NCBI RefSeq assembly: GCF_001704415.2
Contig: NC_030826.1
Coordinates: forward strand, 33,723,324 to 33,787,323
Direction: 5' to 3'
DNA: 64,000 nt
Source of the DNA: Capra hircus
Lineage: Eukaryota; Chordata; Mammalia; Artiodactyla; Bovidae
In this document: in pieces, positions 25,665-39,070 of the stretch
Numbering within the stretch: position 1 is the first letter of the stretch
How the letters are laid out: each line of letters starts with the position of its first letter
Made by a program: the position numbers and the translations under genes
The notes under the pieces: generated by a model
Seen by the model: only the letters and a program-made list of their open reading frames with translations
The model's database searches: none
What the model was told of the DNA's origin: nothing

Positions 25665-27497
25665 ATGGAGGTACGGGGCTGGGAAGAGGGCCGTATGGGC
25701 TGAGCCCACCGTGCGCAGAGGGCCCTCACGGACAGACGGGGGCTGTCGCAAGCCTGTCCCAGAGGAGGTGGAGGTGGCAGGGCAGACCAGGGGTTCCTGG
25801 CGGGGCTGGCTCCTGTGAGGGGCTGGCTCCTGTGAGGGGCAAGTGCAGGGAGACAGGGGCTCCAGGGCTGGGTGCTGACCCTGCTCTCCTGTCACCAGGC
25901 CCTCCTGGTCCTGCCGCTGCTGCTACTGCTCTCCGCTGGCCCCTGCGCTCCCCAGCTCCTGGGGATCCGGGGAGATGGTAAGCTGCCTCGCTCCTGGCCT
26001 GCAGGCTGGGTGACAGGCTGGGCGAGGGGCTGTCCCAGGCCCTCACAGCTGGGAGTGGGGCTGGCTGAACCTGTTAAGATGGGGCGGGTGGGCCAGCCAG
26101 TTGGCACCCCTGGCCTAGGGAGGGAGGCAGGCATGGGGTGCGGAGGTGTCCGTCGCCTCAGGCCCCTTCTCCTCACCTGCCCCAGCTCTGGAGAAGTCGT
26201 GCCTCCAGCTGCCCCTGGACTGTGATGACATCTATGCCCAGGGCTACCAGGCGGATGGCGTGTACCTCATCTACCCCTCAGGCCCCAGCGTGCCCGTGCC
26301 TGTCTTCTGCGACATGACCACGGAGGGCGGGAAGTGGACGGTGAGTGGAGGGGGGACAGGGGGCACATTGCATGGCTCTGAGCCTGGGACGATGCTCACA
26401 GCAGTGTGTGGAGCGCCACCACCCCCAAACGCTAGGCACCTAAGGTAGGTTAGGGGCTGCACTGCATTGCACCATAACCCTGGGAGCAAGGTGCCCCTTA
26501 CAAATGACAGTCTGGAGCCCAGAGAGGTGCAGTAACTTGCCCAAGTCACACAGCCAGTGCCAGACTCCACCCCAGGTGCCTGAACTCCAGCCCGCCGGCT
26601 CCCTCCACCTGCTCTTGCCCCCGGGGCCAGCACGCACCTCCTCTTGGCCCCCACTTGGTCCTTTCACAAACCACCTTAGCCTCACAGGGTCTGTGCCTGG
26701 GTGAGGGCACTGCCCCCGGCCCCTCAGGCACCCAGGCCCACCCTCTCTGCTCCAGGTTTTCCAGAAGAGATTCAACGGCTCAGTGAGCTTCTTCCGGGGC
26801 TGGAATGACTACAAGCTGGGCTTTGGCCGGGCTGACGGGGAGTACTGGCTGGGTAAGGCAGGGCCCAGTGGGCTGGGGGCCCCTGGAGCCAGGGCCCCGC
26901 TGACCAGCCAACTGCACCCCCCTTCTCAGGGCTGCAGAACATGCACCTGCTGACACTGAAGCAGAAGTACGAGCTGCGGGTGGACCTGGAGGACTTTGAG
27001 AACAACACGGCCTTCGCCAAGTACGCCGACTTCTCCATCTCACCCAACGCTGTCAGCGCGGAGGAGGACGGCTACACCCTCTACGTGTCAGGCTTTGAGG
27101 ACGGTGGGGCAGGTACACTCCGCCATTTGTGTGGGGCTGGGGGTGGGGAAGGGCGCTGGGCCCAAGCACCGCCACCCCGCGTCTGGCTCAGGGGGCCCTC
27201 CCAGGCCGCCCTCCTATCTCAGCTGCCCTGTGCCCCTCCCCTCCGCCAGGCGACTCGCTGACCTACCACAGCGGCCAGAAGTTCTCCACCTTTGACCGAG
27301 ACCAGGACCTCTTCGTGCAGAACTGTGCAGCGCTCTCCTCAGGCGCCTTCTGGTTCCGCAGCTGCCACTTCGCCAACCTCAACGGCTTCTACCTGGGTGG
27401 CTCCCACCTCTCCTACGCCAATGGCATCAACTGGGCCCAGTGGAAGGGCTTCTACTACTCGCTCAAGCGCACCGAGATGAAGATCCGCCGGGCCTGA
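25665..27497 (+). CDS. MFAP4: MFAP4, microfibril-associated glycoprotein 4, complete CDS in 6 exons
   Basis: Exons: 25665-25670, 25899-25977, 26186-26340, 26756-26852, 26930-27112, 27250-27497; 768 nt, 255 aa, the same length as human. Exon 1 codes only Met-Glu. Residues 1-21 are a signal peptide with a poly-Leu core. An integrin-binding RGD follows at 26-28, and Cys34 is in the position used for intermolecular disulfides in the family. A fibrinogen-related domain fills about 32-255 (DCDDIYAQGY, EGGKWTVFQKRF, WFRSCHFANLNG, MKIRRA end). The product is a secreted matrix glycoprotein that binds elastin microfibrils and collagen (family knowledge). The start has A at -3 and G at +4. All introns are GT-AG. 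It is convergent with MAPK7. Human also has a longer isoform from an upstream exon; I did not identify that exon here. Confidence 0.97.
25802..25840 (+). repeat. 17-bp tandem duplication in MFAP4 intron 1
   Basis: Two complete copies of the 17-bp unit GGGGCTGGCTCCTGTGA (25802-25818, 25819-25835) are followed by the start of a third. It lies inside intron 1, about 60 bp upstream of exon 2. Confidence 0.85.
26425..26620 (+). repeat. MIR-like SINE in MFAP4 intron 3
   Basis: The core resembles the mammalian MIR consensus (a 'gcccagagaggtgcagtaac...cacagccag' type of sequence). It is ancient and diverged, and lies within intron 3 (26341-26755). The family call is from memory of the consensus. Confidence 0.6.
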
Positions 27498-28132
27498 GGG
27501 GCTGGCCCCCTCGCGGCCCACCGCCCCTTCCCCATCCCACCCAGCTCACCGGCAGCTCCGCTGCTCTCAGCACCGCCTCGGCCAGGCCCCCGTGGTTCCA
27601 GCTGGATGTCCCCATCACATCCCTGGCATCCACCTCTCGGCCAGGCCCCTGCTCCCTGCCACCCGAGGCTATGCTGCCGCAGCGCCCCACACCTCCAAAA
27701 GGCACCGCGGTCCAGCCCGGACTCAGACCCTGTCCCGAAGGACACGGGGCTGTGTCCCACTTTAGCCAGATTCCTGACCGCGGCCTCTGAAGGCCGAGCC
27801 TGTAGACCTCTCCTGGCATCTGCCAGGCTACCCCAGCAGTCCCACTGGCTGGCCCTTCACCCTCCTCCCACCCCCGTGTTCCCCTGGGGTGAGCACCACG
27901 GCCCGGCCCCACTGCACTCATGCTCAGCGGCCCCCTGCCTGCCTGACCCAGGCACCTGAAGCGCAACACCCAAACTGTATTTCACCACAGCTCCCACAGG
28001 CCACCCTAAAATGCCACAGCCAAGGCAGGCACAGATGTGAGGTCCCCCCACCCGCCCTGGGGGTGAGTGTGACTGTGCGAGGGTCAGAGGACCGCCTCTG
28101 TGGGGCTGGGAGGAGGTGGGAGTGGAGGTCTC

Positions 28133-28138
28133 AATAAA
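28133..28138 (+). terminator. MFAP4: MFAP4 poly(A) signal
   Basis: AATAAA lies 636 nt downstream of the MFAP4 stop codon and is followed by a TG-rich stretch (about 28165-28180). The 3'UTR is therefore about 27498-28160. This is the only canonical signal noticed between the stop and this point. Confidence 0.8.
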
Positions 28139-28259
28139 CCTCAGGACCTGAACGAACCGGCCTTACTGTTGTGCACGCAGATACCTTTGCCTGCCCCCAT
28201 GACGGCACACTGTCCTCGACTCTGAAAACACACCCTGGAGACAGGCACTAGAGGAGACC

Positions 28260-28265
28260 TTGTAT
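28260..28265 (-). terminator. MAPK7: Possible non-canonical MAPK7 poly(A) signal (AATACA)
   Basis: No AATAAA or ATTAAA was found on the minus strand between the MAPK7 stop (28551) and the MFAP4 3' end (about 28155). The variant AATACA here, about 290 nt past the stop, is the best candidate I could see. This is a tentative call. Confidence 0.3.
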
Positions 28266-28301
28266 TTCACAGGCAACCTTCCGAGGGCAAAAAAACTGTG
28301 T

Positions 28302-28333
28302 CATCATAATAATGTAATAATAATAATAATAAA
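28302..28333. repeat. (TAA)n microsatellite between MFAP4 and MAPK7
   Basis: A run of TAA/CAT-type trinucleotides (about 18 bp of pure TAA plus an imperfect flank) lies about 220 bp past the MAPK7 stop, probably in its 3'UTR. It is likely to vary in length between individuals. Confidence 0.85.
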
Positions 28334-28550
28334 ATTATGATACTGAAAAGAATCGCTTGGGGGAGGGGCTCCCCCTCTTGGTGTGGCTTGTGCTGGCTCA
28401 GGTGGCTGCTTAAGGCCACAGGGTGGGTCTGAGATGAAGCTGCAGAATGATCTGAGCTGATTCCCCGACTGGGCGCAGGGCTCCAGCAGGACAGTCCTGC
28501 AGATCTCGGAGCTGGGTCTGCCCCTGGCAGCAAGGCACGGACTGCGGGCC

Positions 28551-32831
<4,281 letters not shown>

Positions 32832-34532
32832 GGCGTCTGGGTGGACACGCGGGCGAGGAGGGGCCCGGCCCCGGACTCAGGGGCCCCTCGGAGGCTCCAG
32901 ACCCGCAGGCCGAGCAGCACGTGCACTCCGAGTCCCGCACGCTCGGGAGCCCCCAGCTCAACCCAGCGCGGGAAGCGGGGTCGGCGTTGGGGGAAGCGCC
33001 GCGAGGCGCGGTCCAGGAAGAAAGCGAGGGGCGGGCCGCCCGCTCTTCTTGGTCCTCACTAGGCTAATGGTGCCTCACCCCGACGCCGCACGGGCCCTCG
33101 ACGCCGCCCAGGCGTTCAGCCCCGGGGTCGGGGTTGGGGGGTGGGACCCGAATACCCGCTCCCTCAATAGGTCTGGCAGCCGCCACCACCTCAGCGGAAC
33201 GCTCAACTCCGCCGGTCTCCCGCCCCGCCCCCTCAAGACCACGCCCCTCAGCCTCTGACCAGTCCTTGAATGGCCTTTACTGAGGTCCCCACCCCTTCCA
33301 CTTGCTCCCCCAATCCGCGCCTACCTTCCGAGGAAGCCACGCCTTCACCCGCGCCCGCTCCGTGGTCCAGTCTCCAGGAGGGAACCACCCAACCCGCGCT
33401 CGGCGCTTAGCCGGGGCGCGGCCGCCTGGCTCGGTCCTCGGACGCAGGCGCGCCAGCAGCCCCGGGCGCCGCGAGACTGCGAGGCACCGCCTCCTACGTG
33501 CGCGCGCGCGCATCCGCTCCGATCTTCCAGGTCCTCTCAGCTCAGTTACTGGTGGCCTCGGGATCTTGGAGGGCTGTTACCGGTAGTTACCATCACTCAG
33601 TCCCCTTTAAGCCCCTCTTCCCTTATCAGCCCCTATAAGCCCGAGTATTGCGTCCCCCATTTTCCCGATGGGCCCCGGAAGCCTGGCGCTTGGGAATGCG
33701 TGGTCCCAGGTAGACGGTGATCCGTCACATCCAACCACAGAGATCCCGGTCCTCCGGGTTCTAGAGCGTCGGCTCAAAGCCGCCCTGACTTCCGGTATCT
33801 GTCCTCTCAGCTCAGCTTCCGGCGCCCCGGACTCCGGCCAGCGGTTCGCTAGCCTCGGCCGTGAACCTTCCGTGGGGCGGCTCCGTCCAGCGACTCCCGC
33901 GCTGTGGCTGCAAGGCAGCAGGCAGGGCCACAGGGTCAGCTGCGCCTGGAGGAGGCAGAGCTCCGCCGGAGCCAGTTCCCTGCCAATCTTCAGGGCCCGC
34001 GTTCGACCTCGCAGCGAGTGCGCGCCGAGCGCTGATCCTCTGCGTCCTGAGGCGGCTCACGGGAGGTCGTGTGTCCTCCAGTGACTGACGAGAAGAGAGC
34101 CAGGGGGCGGGGAGCCCAGAAATTAGGCCTGAGGGCCCTAGGGAGGGTCCATCCCTTAGACTGGAAAGGAATTTTGTTTACATTCCCCACTGTTGGAGGT
34201 TTTTTTTTTACTAAAACATACTTACAGGAAGTTCCACACAGCGTAAGTGTATGAATAAACTCACAAACTGAACATATCAGTGTATCGAAGTCACGTGGAT
34301 GAAAAAAAAAAAATCCAGAACATTTCCAGCACTTCAGAAACCCTTTCTCTTTTCTAGTGGTTACAACTTCTTTCTGTTGACTCTTTTCCATACTTTGGGG
34401 GTCGGTTGCCGTGAATTCTAGGAGGTTCACTGGGGCCCATACATTAAGATGGAAAAGTGGAGATTGCATTTTAAAAATACAACATCAGGGAAAATGTCTG
34501 AGAGCATAACGTCAGCTCTAGGACGAATAAAT

Positions 34533-34807
34533 GGAGAAGGCAGTGGCACCCCACTCCAGTACTCCTGCCTGGAAAATCCTGTGGACGGAGGAGCCTGGTA
34601 GGCTGCAGTCCATGGGGTCGCTAAGAGTCGGATATGACTGAGCGACTTCACTTTCACTTTTCACTTTCATGCATTGGAGAAGGAAATGGCAACCCACTCC
34701 AGTGTTCTTGCCTGAAGAATCCCAAGGACGGGGGAGCCTGGTGGGCTGCCGTCTATGGGGTCGCACAGAGTCGGACACAACTGAAGTGACTTAGCAGCAG
34801 CAGCAGC
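34533..34807 (+). repeat. Bov-A2 SINE (dimer) with target-site duplication
   Basis: Two Bov-A monomers (from 'ggagaaggcagtggcacccc' and 'ggagaaggaaatggcaaccc') are linked by 'cactttcacttttcactttc' and end in an (AGC)n tail. A 13-bp duplication with one mismatch flanks it (34520-34532 and 34808-34820). Confidence 0.92.
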
Positions 34808-35309
34808 AGGACAAATAAATACCTCGTATTTAAACATGGAAAGATCACTTGGACCTCCTGAGTTAACTATACCTTTGGTTCTGGTTTTCCTGAAAGCATA
34901 GCAAAAAGCCAAATTATCTGTTACATGATTTGCCTTGACCATTAATAAACCATATTCATGGGGAGTGGACATTTTCTGCACTGAGTTCTGAAAACATTTC
35001 CATGATGGCCTTTCCTTAAGTGACACGGTAGACAACCTTCCTTAACTCTGACGTATGTGTGCATTAAGTTCTGCAGTGTCCATCAGTGAAAAGAGAGGGC
35101 ATAAAACTGCAGGACCGAGAAACGTCTTCTCAGGGAACCCAATGCCCAGTTCTGTGACAATCTGGTCTGCTAAAGGAATAAAGCATAAGATAGCAGAAAA
35201 GACCCATACATTTTGAATGCTTTAAATACTTCTTTAGAAATATTTCAGCTAGAATTGGTATACAAGTTATAGACGATTCAACTTTCTCTGGTAAAAGCTC
35301 CCTGTTTCT

Positions 35310-35512
35310 CATTTACTTTTTAAAAAATATTTTACTTATTTGTTTGGCTGCACTGAGTGGCTCCAGAGCATGCAAAGTCAGTAGCTGCAGCACACAGGCT
35401 TAGTTGGTCTGGGGCATGTGGGATCCTACCTAGTTCTCCAACCAGGCATTGAACCCACCGATCCCTGCATTACAAGACAGATTCTTAACCACTGAACCAC
35501 CAGAGAAGTCCC
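35310..35512 (-). repeat. CHR-type SINE, antisense
   Basis: An AT-rich end is followed by 'ttggctgcactgagtggctc', 'aggcttagttggtctgggg' and the reversed head 'gaaccaccagagaagtccc'. Confidence 0.8.
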
Positions 35513-35757
35513 TTCATTTACTTTTGAATCCATCATGAGCTGCTTTACTTCTCCCCCTACTAGACCCTGACTCTGTCCTGAGAAAGTTGGCAGTTATCTA
35601 ACATTCTCCAGCCTTGCCTTATGAGCTTACTTCATACGACACAACTGACTACTTCAAGAAAAAGTTTTCTCATGTGGCTCAAAATTCAAATCATAATAAA
35701 AAGGTTCAAGTGAAAATCCTGGTCTCACGCCAGGTGGCTGATTTTATAGTTTCCTGT

Positions 35758-35915
35758 TGGGCTTCCCTTGTGGCTCAGCTGGTAAAGAATCCTGCAAGGT
35801 GGGAGACCTGGGTTTGATCCCTGGGTTGGGAAGATCTGGAGAAGGGAAAGGCTACCCACTCCAGTATTCTGGCCTGGGAACACGACTGAGCCACTTTCAC
35901 TTTCACTGGAAGTAA
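35758..35915 (+). repeat. Bov-tA SINE with internal deletion
   Basis: The tRNA-Glu head 'gggcttcccttgtggctcag' and body are present up to 'ccagtattctggcctggga', then the sequence jumps to the 'cacgactgagcca' 3' end. The middle of Bov-A is missing. Confidence 0.85.
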
Positions 35916-36059
35916 AAAAGAAACAATAAAAATCCGAAACACACAAATACAACTATACATTCTTTGTCCCCTTGACAAAATATAGCAAATCATTTACACT
36001 TTTCCTGAAATCATTAAGTATCAAAAACCAGAGGGATCTCTCATTTTTCTTATAACAGC

Positions 36060-37125
36060 TTTTTTTTTTGAGATATAATTCACATACTGTAGAACATTTA
36101 TAGTGTACAATTCAGTACATGAATTTAGTAGGTTCACAGAGTTGTGCAACCATCACTCCACCCAATTTTAGAACATTGTCATCAACTCAAAAGAAAGCCA
36201 TTAGTCACTCCTGATTTCCCCTCACCAGCCCCTGGCAACCACTAATCTACTTCCTGTCTCCCGACTGCCTATTCTGGATGTTTCAGATCAATGCAATCAT
36301 ATACTCTGCGACCTTGAGACCTTTTGTATTTGACTTTTTTCACTCAGCCTAATGTTTTCCAGGTTCATCCTTGTATCAGAACTTCATTTTTATTTTTAAA
36401 GCTGAATATGTTACACTGTATAGATAGACCGCATTTGTTTATCCCATCATCAGCTGATGGACATTAGGATTCCTTCCACTTTTTGGCTGGTGTGACTAAT
36501 TGTGCTCTGGACATTCACAGACAGGTTTGTGTGGACCTAGGCTTTCCGAGCTTTTGGGTACAGATCTAAGGGTATGATTGCTGGGTCATATGGTAAACTT
36601 TTTAAACATTTTGAGGAACTGCCAAACTGTTTCCTTTAGTGGTCACACCAGTTCACTATCTCCCCAGTGTATCTGAGGGTTGCAATTTCTCCACATCCTC
36701 ACCAGCACTTATTATTTTCTTATTTTTCTTTTTTAAATTGTAGTCATCCTGGTGGGTATGAAGTAGTATGTCATTGTGGTTTTGATTTGCATTACTCTCA
36801 TGACTAATGAGGGCTTCCCTGGTGGCTCAGAGGTTAAAGCCTCTGCCTGCAATGCAGGAGACCTGGGTTTGATCCCTGGGTCGGGAAGATCCCCTGGAGA
36901 AGGAAATGGCAACCCACCCCAGTATTCTTGCCTGGAGGATCCCATGGACGGAGGAGCCTGGTGGGCTACAGTCCACAAGGTGGCAAAGAGTCGGACACAG
37001 CTGAGTGACTTCACTTTTACTTTCTTTCATGACTAATGATGTTGAACATCTTCTCACGGGCTTATCAGCCATTCTTCTTTGGGGAAATGTCTGCTCAGTG
37101 TCTATTCAGTTCCTTTCTGTTTTGT
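36060..37125 (-). mobile_element. Truncated L1 LINE 3' end, antisense, split by a SINE
   Basis: A poly-T start is followed by 'gagatataattcacatact', 'cacagagttgtgcaaccatc', 'cagcccctggcaaccactaa' and 'attgctgggtcatatggtaa'. This is the well-known reverse complement of the mammalian L1M 3' region. It is interrupted by a Bov-tA at 36811-37026 and resumes at 37027. It is inactive and 5'-truncated; L1-like sequence continues patchily to about 37900. Confidence 0.85.
36811..37026 (+). repeat. Bov-tA SINE nested in L1
   Basis: A full-length young-looking copy from 'gggcttccctggtggctcag' to the 'cttcacttttactttc' tail, flanked by an exact 13-bp duplication TCATGACTAATGA at 36798-36810 and 37027-37039. 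It therefore inserted after the L1. Confidence 0.95.
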
Positions 37126-37128
37126 TTG

Positions 37129-37408
37129 TTTGCTTTTGGCTGTGTTGGGTCTTTGTTGCCTCGAGAGCTTTTTCTCTAGCTGCAGCAAGCTGAGGCTACT
37201 CTCTGGTTGTGGTGTGCTGGCTTCTCATTGCAGTGGCTTCTCTTGTTGCAGAGCATGGGCTCTAGGGCATGTGGGCTCCGAAGTTGCAGTTCCTAGGCTC
37301 CAGAGCACAGGCTCAATAGTTGTGGTGTAGGGGCTTAGTTGGTCCGTAGTATGTGGAATCTTCCCTCTAGCAGGCAGATCCTTTACCACTGAGCCACCAC
37401 AGAAGCCC
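37129..37408 (-). repeat. CHR-1-type SINE, antisense
   Basis: 'ttttggctgtgttgggtctt', repeated 'ttgcagtggcttctcttg' units and the reversed head 'gagccaccacagaagccc'. Confidence 0.85.
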
Positions 37409-37529
37409 TCATTGGCATTGAACCCACTTTTATTTTTATTTAAAACTTTATAGAGACTTTATTTTAAAAACTTTTATATAAAAACTTATTTTTATTTACA
37501 TATTTGTTTAAAATTTATTTAAATTTTTT

Positions 37530-37662
37530 ACTTTTATTATTATTATTTGTGGCGCCACCATGCAGTGTGCAGGATCTTAGTTCCCTGACCAGGGATTGAA
37601 CCTATGCCCTCAGCAGTGAAAGCTTGGAGTTCTAACCAATGGACCAGCAGGGAATTCTCATC
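37530..37662 (-). repeat. CHR-type SINE fragment, antisense
   Basis: 'ggatcttagttccctgacca', 'gggattgaacctatgccc' and the reversed head 'ggaccagcagggaattctc', preceded by an AT-rich tail. Confidence 0.75.
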
Positions 37663-37887
37663 TCACTCTTTTTTACAGCTGCATAGTACCTCTTTTCAAA
37701 TATAACCTATTCACCCAAGACCCTATAGGTATACACTACTACTTTAAGATTTTTGCTCTTGCAAATGATGTTGCACTAAGTTATCTTGAACACATCATTT
37801 TGTGCACTGCAAGTTTAAAATACCCAGAAGTGGATGGTGTGCCAAGTTAAAGAGTATTGCACTTGTGATTTTAATAGGTAATGTCAA

Positions 37888-38065
37888 TTTTCTGTCCTTA
37901 GTTGTTGTTTAATTGTTAAGTCATGTCGTCTATGGGGTCGCACAGAATCGGACACGACTGAAGCGACTTAGCAGCAGCAGCAGCATGTCAGACTCTTTGC
38001 ACCTCCATGGACTGTAGCTCGCAAGGCTCCTCTGTCCATGGGATTTCCCAGGCAAGAATACTGGA
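37888..38065. repeat. Composite SINE: Bov-A2 3' piece inserted in an antisense Bov-tA
   Basis: Antisense Bov-tA sequence ('gttaagtcatgtc' and 'atgtcagactctttgcacc') is split by a plus-strand Bov-A2 tail (about 37927-37984, 'gtctatggggtcgcacagaa' to an AGC run). The bases CATGTC occur on both sides, consistent with a short target duplication. Confidence 0.75.
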
Positions 38066-39070
38066 GTTCAAAATTAGGAAAGGAGTACACCAAGGCTGTA
38101 TATTGTCACCCTGCTTATTTAACTTATATGCAGAGTACATCATTCAAAATGCCGGGCTGAATGAATCACAAGCTGGAATCAAGATTGCCAGGAGAAATAT
38201 CAACAACCTCAGATATGCAGATGATAACACCCTAATGGCAGAAAGCAAAGAGGAACTAAAGAGTCTCTTGATGAGGGTGAAAGAGGAGAGTGAAAAAGCT
38301 GACTTAAAACTCAACATTCAAAAAACTAAGATCATGGCATCCAGTCCCATCACTTCATGGCAAATAGATGGGGGAAAATAGGAAACAGTGACGAATTTTA
38401 TTTTCTTGGGCTCCAAAATCACTGTGGATGGTGACTGCAGCCACAAAATTAAAAGATGCTTGCTCCTTGGAAGAAAAGCTATGACAAACCTAGACAGCAT
38501 ATTGAAAAGGAGAGTCATCAGTTTGCCAACAAAGGTCCGTATGTATAGTCAAAGCTATGGTTTTTCCAGTAGTCATGTATGAATGTGAGAGTTGGACCAC
38601 AAGGCTGAGTGCTGAAGAACTGATGCTTTGGAACTGTGGTGCTAGAGAAGACTCTTGCGAGTCCCCTGGACAGCAAGGAGATTAAACCAATGAATCCTTA
38701 AGGAAATCAACCCTGATTATTCATCGGAAGGACTGATGCTGAAGCTGAATTTCAAAGCTTTGGCCACCTGATGCAAAGAGCCAGCTTATTGGAAAAGACC
38801 CTGATGCTGGAAAAGTGAAATGAAGTCGCTCAGTGGTGTCTGACTCTTTGCAACCCTGTGGACTGTAGCCCACCAGGCTCCTCCATCCATGGGATTCTCT
38901 AGGCAAAGGTTGCCATTTCCTTCTCCAGGGGATCTTCCCAGCCCAGGGATCGAACCCAGGTCTCCCGCATTGAGGGCAGACACTTTAAGCTCTGAGCCAC
39001 CAGGGAAGCCCTCAATACTGGAAAAGACTGAGGGCAAAAGGAGAAGGGGCCAGTCCTGGAGTCTGTTCTC
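38066..39070 (+). mobile_element. BovB (RTE) LINE fragment with decayed reverse-transcriptase coding
   Basis: 38066-38381 reads open for a reverse-transcriptase piece (KIRKGVHQGCILSPCLFNLY, NINNLRYADDNTLMAESKEE); YADD is the catalytic box. A stop at 38379-38381 and later stops and frame breaks follow, so it is dead. A Bov-tA splits it at 38816-39014, after which BovB resumes. The 5' half, including the endonuclease, is absent. BovB is an RTE-clade element whose patchy distribution among animals is attributed to horizontal transfer (established knowledge). Confidence 0.92.
38816..39014 (-). repeat. Bov-tA SINE nested in BovB, antisense
   Basis: 'gaagtcgctcagtggtgtct' runs through to the reversed tRNA-Glu head 'gagccaccagggaagccctc'. 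Flanked by 12-bp copies ATGCTGGAAAAG and ATACTGGAAAAG (38804-38815, 39015-39026), one mismatch. Confidence 0.93.

Noticed and set aside
33668..34084. 138-codon open frame in the MAPK7 CpG island
   Set aside because: Composition-driven, with no domain or known homologue. Noted only as part of a possible divergent noncoding transcript.
36811..37026. tRNA-like head with an internal promoter box, possible tRNA gene
   Set aside because: It is the tRNA-Glu-derived head of a Bov-tA SINE, flanked by a target duplication. The same holds for the other SINEs; no true tRNA gene was seen.
38066..38381. Possible functional reverse transcriptase gene
   Set aside because: Only a fragment of the domain is open; stops and frame breaks follow and the 5' half of the BovB element is missing.
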